Assembly: GCF_000717995.1 (NCBI RefSeq) | Contig: NZ_JODM01000032.1 | Location: forward strand, 1 to 64,000 | DNA length: 64,000 bases | Reading direction: 5' to 3' | Source of the DNA: Streptomyces violaceorubidus | GTDB taxonomy: Bacteria; Actinomycetota; Actinomycetes; Streptomycetales; Streptomycetaceae | Part shown: in pieces, positions 1-8,472 of the stretch | Position numbering within the stretch: position 1 is the stretch's first letter | Layout of the letters: every line of letters starts with the position of its first letter | Notes under the pieces: model-generated | Told to the model about the DNA's origin: nothing | Seen by the model: the letters and a program-made list of their open reading frames with translations, nothing else | Database searches by the model: none | Translations under genes and position numbers: made by a program

Positions 1-198
1 CTGGTGGCCCTTGCGGCAGATCTTTACGGTGGCGGCACTGCCCCGGGTCACGGTGTGGTGGATCATCACCCCGTGCACCGGCCCCCAGGCGCCCTTGTGG
101 TTGCGGTTGTGGTCCCGCCAGTCGCCGACCTCGACGACGGTGAGGCCCTCCGCCTTCAGTGCCTTGAGGAAACTGCTCGCGGACATGGGTGAGGCCAC
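1..198 (-). CDS. N-acetylmuramoyl-L-alanine amidase (5' part only)
   Basis: This is the first 66 codons of a leftward gene that runs off the window edge. The readable part contains GVMIHHTVTRGSAAT, whose His-His pair matches the first zinc ligand region of Amidase_2/PGRP-type amidases, which cleave the bond between N-acetylmuramic acid and L-Ala in peptidoglycan. I chose the GTG at 198 because AAGGAG lies 6-7 nt upstream (206-212). The in-frame ATG at 186 would leave that ribosome site about 20 nt away. No signal peptide is obvious in the visible N-terminus (VASPMSASSFLKALKAEGL). Phage-like endolysins share this domain, so a lytic rather than cell-wall-recycling role cannot be excluded. Confidence 0.75.
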   Translation of the reverse strand, partial: MASPMSASSFLKALKAEGLTVVEVGDWRDHNRNHKGAWGPVHGVMIHHTVTRGSAATVKICRKGHQ

Positions 199-524
199 GG
201 CCGGCTCCTTCACGCTGCGCGACGGCCGCCCGACGCGACTGCCTCGTACGGAGCTTGTACCGAAACGGAGCACCTCCTACTGCTTGCTCGGTCCGTGTGC
301 GAATCGTTTCGGACAACATCATCTTGGCCAGGGGTGCCGCACAGGGCGGGGCGGAGAGGAGCGAGTCGCCGAGCCGCCGGACAAGCCCCCATATCTGCCC
401 CGGACATCCGTGATCCATTCCCGCTCTTTCGTGTAATAGCACCGGCACGCTCCGTGAGGAAGGCTGGTCCACGCACATCGATGCCGGGCGTAGCCGTCCG
501 GCATGACCGGGAGGGCAATTCCTT
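199..524. other. Intergenic region, divergent promoters of amidase and encapsulin genes
   Basis: No gene is supported here. It must hold the divergent promoters of the leftward amidase gene and the rightward encapsulin operon. The encapsulin-proximal end carries a strong leader hairpin (481-504) and the ribosome site GGGAGG (509-514). A relatively AT-rich stretch near 431-440 (GTAATAG) could be a -10 element, but I see no convincing -35 partner. Confidence 0.5.
481..504 (+). promoter_or_regulatory. Leader hairpin just upstream of the encapsulin ribosome site
   Basis: Arms 481-490 and 495-504 pair over 10 bp (one G-T wobble) around a 4-nt TAGC loop. The hairpin ends 4 nt before the GGGAGG ribosome site of the encapsulin gene. 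No T-run follows, so an intrinsic terminator is less likely than a leader element that tunes translation or stability. Its function is inferred. Confidence 0.5.
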
Positions 525-1931
525 ATGTCGGTAGGCGAAGAGGTCCGCACCGAGCAGACCAGGCCGCAGCAGAGCCTCGGCACGGCGGCCGCGCGGAACC
601 TGGCCACCACCACCAAGTCCGTTCCCCAGATGCAGGAGATCAGCTCGCGCTGGCTGCTGCGCTCGCTCCCCTGGGTGGACATCCAGGGCGGCACGTACCG
701 GGTCAACCGGCGTCTGACCTTCGCCGTCGGCGACGGTCGCGTGACGTTCGTGAAGACCGGTGACCGCGTGGAGGTCATCCCCGCGGAGCTGGGCGAGCTG
801 CCGGCCCTGCGGTCCTACGAGGACGACGAGGTCCTGTCGGAGCTCGCACAGCGCTGTGAGCAGCGGGAGTTCGGCCCCGGCGAGGTCATCGCCTCGTTCG
901 GCGGCCGGGCCGACGAGGTCTACCTGCTGGCGCACGGCAAGGTCGAGAAGATCGGCACCGGTCCCTACGGCGACGACGCGGTGCTCGGCGTCCTCGCCGA
1001 CGGCGCCTACTTCGGCGACCAGGCTCTGCTCGACGGGGACGCCATCTGGGAGTTCACCGCCCGCACGGTCACCGCCTGCACGGTGCTGGTGCTGCCCCGC
1101 CAGGAGGTGGAGCAGGTCGCGGAGCGGGCGGACTCGCTGCGCGAGCACCTGGAGCAGCAGCGCTCGATCCCGGAGCAGCGCTCCAACAAGTACGGTGAGA
1201 AGGAGATCGACCTCGCGGCCGGTCACAGCGGCGAGCCGGACATCCCGCACACCTTCGTCGACTACGACGCCCGTCCCCGTGAGTACGAACTCAGCGTCGC
1301 CCAGACCGTGCTGCGCATCCACTCGCGCGTGGCCGACCTGTACAACCAGCCGATGAACCAGACCGAGCAGCAGATCCGGCTGACGGTCGAGGCGCTGAAG
1401 GAGCGCCAGGAGCACGAGCTCATCAACAACCGTGAGTTCGGCCTGCTGCACAACTGCGAGTACGACCAGCGCATCCAGCCGCACGACGGCGTGCCCGGCC
1501 CGGACGACCTCGACGAGCTGCTGAGCCGCCGGCGCGGCACCAAGCTGCTCCTCGCCCACCCCCGTGCCATCGCCGCCATCGGCCGCGAGCTCAACAGGCG
1601 CGGTCTCGTCCCGGAGACGATCGACGTCGCCGGGAACCGCATCCCGACCTGGCGCGGTGTGCCCATCTATCCCTGCAACAAGATTCCGGTGACCGAGGCC
1701 CGTACGTCGTCGATCATCGCGATGCGTACCGGCGAGCAGGACCAGGGCGTCATCGGGCTGCGGGCCACCGGCATCCCGGACGAGATCGAGCCGAGTCTGT
1801 CGGTGCGCTTCATGGGCATCAACGAACAGGCCATCATCAAGTACCTGGTCACGGCCTACTACTCGGCCGCGGTCCTGGTGCCGGACGCGCTCGGCGTCCT
1901 GGAGAACGTCGAGATCGGCCGCTGGCAGTGA
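525..1931 (+). CDS. Family 2B encapsulin nanocompartment shell protein
   Basis: The 468-residue protein matches family 2B encapsulins: an HK97-type shell protomer interrupted by a cyclic-nucleotide-binding-like domain. The inserted domain spans about residues 103-205 ([20 protein letters not shown], then [13 protein letters not shown]) and the shell fold resumes around residue 240. Family knowledge: these proteins self-assemble into capsids that enclose enzymes with disordered N-termini, often prenyl transferases or terpene cyclases. The next gene, 85 nt downstream, is such a prenyl transferase, so the pair probably forms a loaded compartment. Start ATG has GGGAGG 10 nt upstream. Whether the domain binds cAMP cannot be read from sequence. 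Confidence 0.92.
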   Translation: MSVGEEVRTEQTRPQQSLGTAAARNLATTTKSVPQMQEISSRWLLRSLPWVDIQGGTYRVNRRLTFAVGDGRVTFVKTGDRVEVIPAELGELPALRSYEDDEVLSELAQRCEQREFGPGEVIASFGGRADEVYLLAHGKVEKIGTGPYGDDAVLGVLADGAYFGDQALLDGDAIWEFTARTVTACTVLVLPRQEVEQVAERADSLREHLEQQRSIPEQRSNKYGEKEIDLAAGHSGEPDIPHTFVDYDARPREYELSVAQTVLRIHSRVADLYNQPMNQTEQQIRLTVEALKERQEHELINNREFGLLHNCEYDQRIQPHDGVPGPDDLDELLSRRRGTKLLLAHPRAIAAIGRELNRRGLVPETIDVAGNRIPTWRGVPIYPCNKIPVTEARTSSIIAMRTGEQDQGVIGLRATGIPDEIEPSLSVRFMGINEQAIIKYLVTAYYSAAVLVPDALGVLENVEIGRWQ

Positions 1932-2016
1932 CGCCACTGTCCCGAACACCGTGTTCCCGCCCTCCCGGGCGGGTACACCCCCGGGGTACGGACGGGCCCA
2001 GGGGGAAGGTGAGTCC

Positions 2017-3153
2017 ATGACGGAGATCCGGCGTGGCGCCGTCGCGACGCGCCGTCCCACCGGAACGCCGCCGGAAAGGCACGGGCCCATCGGCACACAG
2101 CGCGAGAAGGAGCCGGGGGAGTCGTCCGACGGGCACGAGGCAGCGGTACTCCTGAGCGAGTCGCGGGCGTCGGTCGACCCCGAACTGCGTTCCGCCCTCG
2201 CGTCGCTGCCCGAGTCGATGCGCCGGATCGCGCTCTACCACTTCGGCTGGCAGCACGCGGACGGCACACCGGCGGCGGACAACGCGGGCAAGGCGATCCG
2301 GCCCGCGCTCGTCCTCACCGCGGCGACCGCGCTGGGCGGGTCGGCGGCCCGCGCGGCGGCCGGCCGGGCCGCCGCGGCGGTGGAGCTGGTCCACAACTTC
2401 ACCTTGCTGCACGACGACGTGATGGACCGGGACGCCACCCGGCGCCATCGGCCGACCGCGTGGGCCGTGTTCGGTGACGCCGACGCGATCCTCGCCGGGG
2501 ACGCCCTTCAGGCGCTCGCCCTGCGGCTGCTCGCGGCCGACCCGCACCCGGCGTCCGCGGCGGCTGCGATCCGGCTCGCCGACTGCGTCATGGAGCTGTG
2601 CGAGGGCCAGCACGCGGACACGGCCATGGAGCGGCGCCCGCCGACTGAAGTCACGCTCGACGAGACCCTCGTCATGGCCGAGGCCAAGACGGGTGCCCTG
2701 CTGGGCTGCGCCTGCGCCCTCGGCGCGCTGTACGCGGGTGCCGCCACGGAGGAGGTCGAAGCGCTGGACGCCTTCGGCCGTCAGGCCGGACTGGCCTTCC
2801 AGCTCATCGACGACGTCATCGGCATATGGGGCGACCCGCGCCACACCGGCAAGCCGGCCGGTGCGGACCTGGCCGCCCGCAAGAAGTCACTGCCGGTGGT
2901 CGCCGCCCTCACCTCCGGCACCCCGGCCGCCGCGGAACTGGCCGAGCTGTACGCGGCTCCGTACGAGGACCAGGAGGACCTGGAGCGCACGGCCCTGGCC
3001 GTGGAGCGGGCCGGCGGCCGGGACTGGGCGCAGGCCCAGGCGGCCGACCGGATGGCGAGGGCCATGCAGGAGCTGGCCCGTGCCGTGCCCGAGCCGGAAG
3101 CGGCGGGCGGCCTGCTCGCGCTGGCCGAGTTCGTGACCCGGCGCAGCACCTGA
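2017..3153 (+). CDS. Polyprenyl diphosphate synthase, encapsulin cargo type
   Basis: The 378-residue product is an all-helical isoprenyl diphosphate synthase. The first Asp-rich motif is LLHDDVMD (D133, D134, D137) and the second is FQLIDDVIGIWGD (D265, D266). These bind Mg2+ and the allylic diphosphate during chain elongation with IPP. Residues 1-55 are polar, Pro/Gly/Glu-rich and probably disordered, as in cargo proteins of family 2 encapsulins, which supports loading into the shell encoded upstream. Start ATG 2017 was chosen for GGGGGAAGG 8 nt upstream; an in-frame ATG at 1951 has no ribosome site and adds unconserved sequence. No terpene cyclase is next door, so the end product is unknown. 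Confidence 0.9.
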   Translation: MTEIRRGAVATRRPTGTPPERHGPIGTQREKEPGESSDGHEAAVLLSESRASVDPELRSALASLPESMRRIALYHFGWQHADGTPAADNAGKAIRPALVLTAATALGGSAARAAAGRAAAAVELVHNFTLLHDDVMDRDATRRHRPTAWAVFGDADAILAGDALQALALRLLAADPHPASAAAAIRLADCVMELCEGQHADTAMERRPPTEVTLDETLVMAEAKTGALLGCACALGALYAGAATEEVEALDAFGRQAGLAFQLIDDVIGIWGDPRHTGKPAGADLAARKKSLPVVAALTSGTPAAAELAELYAAPYEDQEDLERTALAVERAGGRDWAQAQAADRMARAMQELARAVPEPEAAGGLLALAEFVTRRST

Positions 3154-3186
3154 GCGCCGCCACACAAGACCCCGGAGCCCGTGCAG

Positions 3187-3216
3187 GGCCGTACGGCACC
3201 TGACCGACGTACGGCC
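3187..3216 (+). terminator. Candidate terminator after prenyl transferase
   Basis: Nine-bp perfect arms (GGCCGTACG / CGTACGGCC) flank a 12-nt loop 34 nt after the stop codon. There is no T-run, which is usual for Streptomyces terminators. Confidence 0.4.
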
Positions 3217-3439
3217 GCACCGCCGACGGCTCCGGTCCGGTGGGTCCCGCACTTCCCCACGGTGTGCGGGGCCCGCCTCTCTCTTTTCTCGCGGGGCCGC
3301 ATGCCCGGCGGCTGGTCCCAACCGCCATACGCACATGCGGCGTTGAGCGGAAGGGGCCCCGGACAATCGCATATCCACTCCCATATGACTACGCATGCAG
3401 TACTCTGCCTGTAGTGGTCACAGTGAAGGGGAGACCGGT

Positions 3440-4024
3440 TTGCGCAAACTCACGTACTTCGTCGCCTGCTCGATCGACGGCTTCATCGGCGGCCCGGACG
3501 GCGACGCGTCGTTCATGGTCCCGTTCGTGGACGAGGAGTTCTTCGAGTTCCTGAAGTCGGAGTACCCGGATACGCTGCCGACCCACGGCCGTCGGCCACT
3601 GGGCATCGACGACCTGCCGAACAAGCGGTTCGACACGATCGTCCAGGGAAGGGCCAGCTACGACCTGGCCCTCAAGGAGGGCGTCACCAGCCCGTACGCG
3701 CATCTGCGCGAGTACGTCGCCTCGCGCACGCTCACCGAGTCGCCCGATCCGAACGTCGAGATCATCTCGGCGGACCTGGTCGGCAGGATCAGGGAGTTGA
3801 AGGCGGAGGACGGCGACCTCGGCATCTACCTGTGCGGCGGATCGGTCGTCGCCGGCGAGCTGTTCGACGAGGTCGACGAACTGGTCGTCAAGACCTACCC
3901 GGTGGTGCTCGGCACCGGCATGCCGATGTTCGCCTCCGGCTTCGAGGTCACCGAGTTCGTGCCGGACTCGGTGCGGACCTTCGGCAACGGCGTCGTGGTG
4001 CGGACATACCACCGCAAGCGCTGA
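3440..4024 (+). CDS. Dihydrofolate reductase family protein
   Basis: This 194-residue protein begins LRKLTYFVACSIDGFIGG, the usual N-terminus of RibD/DHFR-like NADPH-dependent reductases. Its C-terminal half has LGIYLCGGSVVAGELFDEVDE, matching the nucleotide-binding GG motif of the fold. Members of this widespread actinobacterial group are mostly uncharacterised, and true folate reduction is not implied. The TTG at 3440 is favoured because GAAGGGGAG (3425-3433) lies 6 nt upstream; the ATG at 3395 has no such site. The gene stands alone, followed by a very strong hairpin shared with the convergent sodN gene. Confidence 0.85.
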   Translation: MRKLTYFVACSIDGFIGGPDGDASFMVPFVDEEFFEFLKSEYPDTLPTHGRRPLGIDDLPNKRFDTIVQGRASYDLALKEGVTSPYAHLREYVASRTLTESPDPNVEIISADLVGRIRELKAEDGDLGIYLCGGSVVAGELFDEVDELVVKTYPVVLGTGMPMFASGFEVTEFVPDSVRTFGNGVVVRTYHRKR

Positions 4025-4143
4025 GCCGCCGTCCGGCGCGTGGGTCCCGGCCTGGACGCCCGGTCTGAGGAAGCAGGGCGGCGGCCCGCGCCGCCGAAGC
4101 CGGCCGGAGGGGGGACCATGGACAACCCCTGACCCCGAGAACG

Positions 4144-4208
4144 CCGCAGGACAGCCCGAAGGGGCCCGGCCAGGAATGGCGGCCGGGCCCCTTCGGGCTG
4201 TCCTGCGG
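4144..4208. terminator. Bidirectional terminator, 28-bp perfect stem
   Basis: Arms 4144-4171 and 4181-4208 are perfectly complementary over 28 bp around a 9-nt loop. The hairpin lies between the convergent reductase gene and sodN and so can end both transcripts. Confidence 0.85.
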
Positions 4209-4252
4209 CCTGCGATGGTGCACCGATCGCCGGCCCGGGAGGCTGACGTCCG

Positions 4253-4648
4253 TCAGGCCTTCTTGGTCTCCCAGAAAATCTTGTCGATCTGGGCGATGTA
4301 GTCCAGGGCCTTCTGGCCGGTCGCCGGGTCCTTCGAGCCCTTGGCGGCCGACAGGGCCTTGAGGGTGTCGTTGACCAGCTGGTGCAGCTCCGGGTACTTC
4401 TCGAAGTGCGGGGGCTTGAAGTAGTCGCTCCACAGCACGGAGACGTGGTGCTTCGCGAGCTCGGCGCGCTGCTCCTTGATGACCGTCGCGCGCGTCTGGA
4501 AGTGCGGGTCGTCGTTGCCGGCCATCTTCTCCTGGACGGCCTTCACCGACTCCGCCTCGATGCGGGCCTGGGCCGGGTCGTACACGCCGCAGGGCAGGTC
4601 GCAGTGGGCGCTGACCGTGACCTTGGGGGCAAACAGGCGGGAAAGCAT
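4253..4648 (-). CDS. sodN: Nickel superoxide dismutase precursor
   Basis: The 131-residue product contains HCDLPCG at residues 15-21, the nickel hook of NiSOD. His15, Cys16 and Cys20 become His1, Cys2 and Cys6 after removal of a 14-residue propeptide. The mature cytoplasmic homohexamer dismutates superoxide. The divergent neighbour encodes the maturation protease. Established for S. coelicolor: sodN mRNA is destabilised when nickel is low by a small RNA processed from the sodF 3' UTR, which pairs with the sodN 5' region; the Nur repressor controls this indirectly. The ATG has AAGGA 9 nt upstream, inside the leader where such pairing would occur. The length is normal for the family. Confidence 0.97.
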   Translation of the reverse strand: MLSRLFAPKVTVSAHCDLPCGVYDPAQARIEAESVKAVQEKMAGNDDPHFQTRATVIKEQRAELAKHHVSVLWSDYFKPPHFEKYPELHQLVNDTLKALSAAKGSKDPATGQKALDYIAQIDKIFWETKKA

Positions 4649-4790
4649 GAAGCGTTCCTTCCTCGTGATCGTCTTCTCAGGGGGGACATTACTCCCTGGG
4701 AGACCCGATTTCGCGAGTGCCCCCGTGGGCTTAGGACAAAAGTCCGGGGTGAGACTGAGACTGGTGGAGGAAAGACCGGGGAGGTGCCGG

Positions 4791-5231
4791 GTGATGCCGG
4801 AGCAACTGTCGCAGGAGACCGAGCGTGCCAGAGGGGCGTTGCCCTTCGGGCCGGCCGAGGTGACCGGGCCGTCGATGGTGCCCACGCTGCACCACGGTGA
4901 CGTGCTGCTCGTGCATTGGGGAGCGCGGGTCCGGCCGGGTGACGTGGTCGTCCTGCGGCACCCCTTCCAGCAGGACCTGCTCGTCGTCAAGCGGGCGGCC
5001 GAACGGCGCGGGACCGGCTGGTGGGTGCTCGGGGACAACGCGTTCGCGGGCGGGGACAGCACCGACTACGGGGTGGTCCCGCCGGACCTGGTGCTGGGCA
5101 GGGTGCGGTTCCGGTACCGGCCGCCGCGGCCCGGTCAGCGCTCGCCGCTCGCCGTGGTCCGCTGGGCGCTGTCGGCACTCAGGCCGGTGCCGGCCGACCG
5201 GTCCGCCTCCAGGCGCTTGCGGGCGCGGTAG
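4791..5231 (+). CDS. sodX: NiSOD maturation protease (S26 signal-peptidase family)
   Basis: This protein of about 146 residues resembles type I signal peptidases but lacks an N-terminal membrane anchor. It has the nucleophile Ser in VTGPSMVPTL, the Lys general base in QDLLVVKRA and the GDN box in LGDNAFAGGDSTDYG. In Streptomyces SodX is required to cleave the SodN propeptide and expose the nickel-binding His. It is divergent from sodN with 142 nt between. GTG 4791 was chosen for GGGGAGG 6 nt upstream; ATG 4794 in the same frame is possible. Its last 97 nt overlap the convergent CGNR gene, so the two mRNAs are complementary at their 3' ends. Confidence 0.93.
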   Translation: MMPEQLSQETERARGALPFGPAEVTGPSMVPTLHHGDVLLVHWGARVRPGDVVVLRHPFQQDLLVVKRAAERRGTGWWVLGDNAFAGGDSTDYGVVPPDLVLGRVRFRYRPPRPGQRSPLAVVRWALSALRPVPADRSASRRLRAR

Positions 5232-5764
5232 GCCGCCACGTTGGCGCGGGTGGCGCAGCGGTCGGAGCAGTAGCGCCGGGAGCGGTTGGTGGAGGTGTCC
5301 AGGTAGGCGTTGCGGCAGGGAGCCGCCTCGCACAGGCCCAGCCGGTCCACGCCGTACTCGGTGAGGTGGAAGGCCAGGCCCATCGCCGCGATGGCCGCGA
5401 AACCGGCGGTCGCGTTGGAGGGGTGGTCCGCCAGGTGCATGTGCCACAGCGGGCTGCCGTCGTCGTCGCGTTGGTCGTGCCCGGAGATCTGCGGGCTCAC
5501 CGGGAACTCCAGGAGCAGTGAGTTCAGCAGGTCCACGGCGAGGGTCTCGTCGCCGCCGTCGGCCGCCTCGAAGACCGCGCGCAGCCGCGCCCGGACCGAG
5601 CGGAACCGGGTCACGTCGGCGTCGGAGGCGCGCCGGGCCGCCGACTGGTTGGCACCGAAGAGCTCCCGGACGGCCTCCACCGAGGTCAGGGAGTCCTGCC
5701 CCCGCGTCGGTTCCTCGGTGTTGACGAGACGCACGGCGTAATCCGAGTAATAGGCCAGTTCCAC
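5135..5764 (-). CDS. CGNR zinc-finger domain protein
   Basis: The 209-residue protein has an N-terminal ABATE-like region (YYSDYAVRLVNTEEP) and a C-terminal CGNR zinc finger. The zinc finger motif is CEAAPCRNAYLDTSTNRSRRYCSDRC (residues about 145-170, with four Cys), followed by a basic AAYRARKR stretch. CGNR proteins are presumed nucleic-acid-binding regulators; no target is established. GTG 5764 is preceded by AAGGA at 6 nt. The 3' end overlaps sodX antisense by 97 nt. The neighbouring methyltransferase is divergent. A regulatory link to either neighbour is not shown. Confidence 0.85.
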   Translation of the reverse strand: MELAYYSDYAVRLVNTEEPTRGQDSLTSVEAVRELFGANQSAARRASDADVTRFRSVRARLRAVFEAADGGDETLAVDLLNSLLLEFPVSPQISGHDQRDDDGSPLWHMHLADHPSNATAGFAAIAAMGLAFHLTEYGVDRLGLCEAAPCRNAYLDTSTNRSRRYCSDRCATRANVAAYRARKRLEADRSAGTGLSADSAQRTTASGER

Positions 5765-5862
5765 TTGTAGTCCTTACGAAGGGGCTCTAGGGTCGTGCCT
5801 GCGGTCAGGTAACAGCTGATCGTGCTCCCAGGGTATTACGTGACGCAGCATGGAGGGGCTCG

Positions 5863-6669
5863 ATGACGAACGCGGACACCACCACCACGACCACGACCAC
5901 CACGACCGCCGGGGCGGGTGCCGACTGGCAGGCCTGGCAGCAGAGCTGGGACCGGCAGCAGGAGTGGTACATGCCGGACCGCGAGGAACGGTTCCGGATC
6001 ATGCTCGACATGGTCGAGGCGCTCGTCGGTCCCGCCCCACGCGTGCTCGACCTGGCCTGCGGCACCGGCACCATCACGGCCCGGCTGCTCGACCGGTTCC
6101 CGGAGGCCACCAGCACCGGCGTGGACCTCGACCCGGCGCTCCTCGCCATCGCCGAGGGCACCTTCGCGGGCGACGAGCGGGTCTCCTTCGTCACCGCCGA
6201 TCTCAAGGACCCCGACTGGCCGTCGAAGCTGCCGTACGACGCCTACGACGCCTACGACGCCGTGCTGACCGCGACGGCCCTCCACTGGTTGCACGCCGAA
6301 CCCCTCGCGGATCTCTACGGCCGGGTCGCGGGGCTGGTCCGCGACGGTGGTGTGTTCATGAACGCGGACCACATGATCGACGACACGACGCCCCGGATCA
6401 ACGCGGCCGAGCGCGCCCAGCGGCACGCGCGGATGGACGCCGCCAAGGGCGAGGGCGCGCTGGACTGGTCCGAGTGGTGGCAGCTCGCCGCCAAGGACCC
6501 GGTGCTCGCCGGGCCCACCGCCCGCCGCTTCGAGATCTACGGCGAGCACGCGGACGGCGAGATGCCCTCGGCGGCCTGGCACGCGCGCGTGCTGCGCGAG
6601 AAGGGCTTCGGCGAGGCGCGGCCGGTGTGGTGCTCGCCGTCGGACACCCTGCTGCTGGCGCTCAAGTAG
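5863..6669 (+). CDS. Class I SAM-dependent methyltransferase
   Basis: The 268-residue protein has the class I SAM-binding motif VLDLACGTGTITARLL (about residues 62-77) and the acidic loop GVDLDPALL. These are followed by the expected TADL and TALHWL motifs. The methyl acceptor cannot be inferred. Residues 6-15 are ten consecutive Thr encoded by a run of ACC/ACG codons, a likely disordered tag that may vary in length between strains. A GACGCCTAC tandem repeat encodes DAYDAYDA near residue 128. The gene is isolated between a divergent CGNR gene and a strong bidirectional terminator. Confidence 0.85.
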   Translation: MTNADTTTTTTTTTTAGAGADWQAWQQSWDRQQEWYMPDREERFRIMLDMVEALVGPAPRVLDLACGTGTITARLLDRFPEATSTGVDLDPALLAIAEGTFAGDERVSFVTADLKDPDWPSKLPYDAYDAYDAVLTATALHWLHAEPLADLYGRVAGLVRDGGVFMNADHMIDDTTPRINAAERAQRHARMDAAKGEGALDWSEWWQLAAKDPVLAGPTARRFEIYGEHADGEMPSAAWHARVLREKGFGEARPVWCSPSDTLLLALK

Positions 6670-6673
6670 GAGC

Positions 6674-6719
6674 ACGCGCCGAGGGGCGGTACGGAGATCC
6701 GTACCGCCCCTCGGCGCGT
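6674..6719. terminator. Bidirectional terminator, 21-bp perfect stem
   Basis: Arms 6674-6694 and 6699-6719 are perfectly complementary with a 4-nt AGAT loop. The hairpin sits between the methyltransferase gene and the convergent end of the ABC-transporter operon. Confidence 0.88.
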
Positions 6720-6733
6720 CATCGTGCGGTCGG

Positions 6734-7495
6734 TCAGAGGACCTTGGACAGGAACGCCTTCGTCCGCTCGTGCTGCGGATCGGTCAGGACGTCGCGCGGG
6801 TTGCCCGACTCGACCACCACGCCGTTGTCCATGAAGACCAGGCTGTCGCCGACCTCGCGGGCGAAGCCCATCTCGTGGGTGACGACGACCATCGTCATGC
6901 CGGACTCCGCGAGGTCGCGCATCACGTCGAGGACGTCGCCGACCAGCTCGGGGTCGAGCGCCGAGGTCGGCTCGTCGAACAGCATCAGCTTCGGGTCCAT
7001 CGCCAGGGCCCGCGCGATGGCGACGCGCTGCTGCTGGCCGCCGGAGAGCTGCGAGGGGTAGTTGCCGGCCTTGTCGCCCAGGCCCACGCGCTCCAGCAGG
7101 GCCCGTGCGCGGTCCCGGGCCTGGGACCTGCTCATGCCCTTGACCTGGACCGGCGCCTCCATGACGTTCTCCACCGCGGTCATGTGCGGGAACAGGTTGA
7201 AGCGCTGGAAGACCATGCCGATGTCCCGGCGCTTGAGGGCGACCTCGCTGTCCTTCAGCTCGTAGAGCTTGTCGCCCTTCTGGCGGTAGCCGACCAGCTC
7301 CCCGTCGACGTAAAGACGTCCGGCGTTGATCTTCTCGAGGTGGTTGATACACCTGAGGAAGGTGGACTTGCCGGAGCCGGAGGGGCCGATGAGGCAGAAC
7401 ACCTCGCCCTGCCTCACCTCCAGGTCGATGCCCTTGAGGACCTCGACGGCACCGAAGGACTTGTGGACGCCTTCGGCCTTGACCATGGCGGTCAT
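6734..7495 (-). CDS. Polar amino-acid ABC transporter, ATP-binding subunit
   Basis: The 253-residue ATPase has Walker [11 protein letters not shown]-loop, signature LSGGQQQRV, Walker B LMLFDEP and the H-loop THEMGFA. The wording [20 protein letters not shown] and VKGMSRSQA is typical of the GlnQ/GluA/HisP amino-acid group. It would energise uptake through the permease encoded immediately upstream, with which it overlaps by 4 nt (ATGA), implying translational coupling. It is the last gene of a three-gene leftward operon and ends at a strong hairpin. The substrate is probably glutamate or another polar amino acid. Confidence 0.93.
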   Translation of the reverse strand: MTAMVKAEGVHKSFGAVEVLKGIDLEVRQGEVFCLIGPSGSGKSTFLRCINHLEKINAGRLYVDGELVGYRQKGDKLYELKDSEVALKRRDIGMVFQRFNLFPHMTAVENVMEAPVQVKGMSRSQARDRARALLERVGLGDKAGNYPSQLSGGQQQRVAIARALAMDPKLMLFDEPTSALDPELVGDVLDVMRDLAESGMTMVVVTHEMGFAREVGDSLVFMDNGVVVESGNPRDVLTDPQHERTKAFLSKVL

Positions 7496-8442
7496 GCCGC
7501 ACCTCCCGTCGTGCTGGAGCGGTTCGACAGGGAGAACAGGTTCGCCCTGATCTTCTGCAGCGGGGTCGGCGGCAGACTGCGGCTGGAGCCGCGGGCGTAG
7601 TAGCGCTCCAGGTAGTACTGACCGATGCTGAAGACCGAGGTCAGCAGCAGGTACCAGGCCGCCGCGAGGAACAGCATCTCGGCCGGGGCGCCCGAGGTCT
7701 GGCCGATGTCCTGGGCGACCCGGAACAACTCGGCGTACTGGACGACCGACACCAGGGAGGTCGTCTTCAGCATGTTGATGACCTCGTTGCCCGTCGGCGG
7801 CACGATCACGCGCATCGCCTGCGGGACCACGATCCGGCGCAGCGTCTTGGCATGGCTCATGCCGAGCGCGTGCGCCGCCTCCGTCTGGCCCTCGTCGACC
7901 GCGAGGAGCCCGGCGCGGCAGATCTCCGCCATGTACGCCGCCTCGTTGAGGCCGAGTCCGAGCAGCGCCGTCAGGAACGGCGTCATGAAGTCCGACCACT
8001 CGTCGCGGTAGAACGGGCCGAGGTTGATGTACTCGAAGACCAGGCCGAGGTTGAACCACACGACCAGCTGCACCAGGACCGGCGTGCCCCGGAAGAACCA
8101 GATGTAGAACCACGCGATGGACGAGGTCACCGGGTTCTTCGACAGCCGCATCACGGCGAGCAGGATGCCGCCGACGACACCGATCAGCATCGCGAGGACG
8201 GTGATCAGCAGCGTCTTGCCCATGCCGGTCAGGACGCGGTCGTCGAAGAAGTAGTCCGGGATCGCACCCCAGTTGATCTTGCCCTGGGAGAACGCGTAGA
8301 CGACCGCGACCAGCAGCGCGATCGCGACGACCGCCGAGACGTACCGCCCGTAGTGCCTCACCGGGATGGCCTTGATGGCCTCCGGCGGGGTCGGCGGGGT
8401 GCCGGACGGGCCGCCCGCCGTCTTGTCGATGTCAACAGTCAC
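7492..8442 (-). CDS. Polar amino-acid ABC transporter, permease
   Basis: The 316-residue integral membrane protein has an extra N-terminal membrane segment and a HisM/ArtM-type permease core. The EAA loop is seen as [20 protein letters not shown], which contacts the ATPase. Together with the solute-binding lipoprotein and ATPase it forms an importer for polar amino acids. One fused permease (rather than two, as in gluABCD) suggests a homodimeric channel. The start is GTG 8442 with AAAGG 8 nt upstream. It overlaps the ATPase gene by 4 nt and begins 30 nt after the binding-protein gene ends. Confidence 0.92.
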   Translation of the reverse strand: MTVDIDKTAGGPSGTPPTPPEAIKAIPVRHYGRYVSAVVAIALLVAVVYAFSQGKINWGAIPDYFFDDRVLTGMGKTLLITVLAMLIGVVGGILLAVMRLSKNPVTSSIAWFYIWFFRGTPVLVQLVVWFNLGLVFEYINLGPFYRDEWSDFMTPFLTALLGLGLNEAAYMAEICRAGLLAVDEGQTEAAHALGMSHAKTLRRIVVPQAMRVIVPPTGNEVINMLKTTSLVSVVQYAELFRVAQDIGQTSGAPAEMLFLAAAWYLLLTSVFSIGQYYLERYYARGSSRSLPPTPLQKIRANLFSLSNRSSTTGGAA

Positions 8443-8472
8443 GGATGTTGCCTTTCAGCGCCCGCCGCGGGG

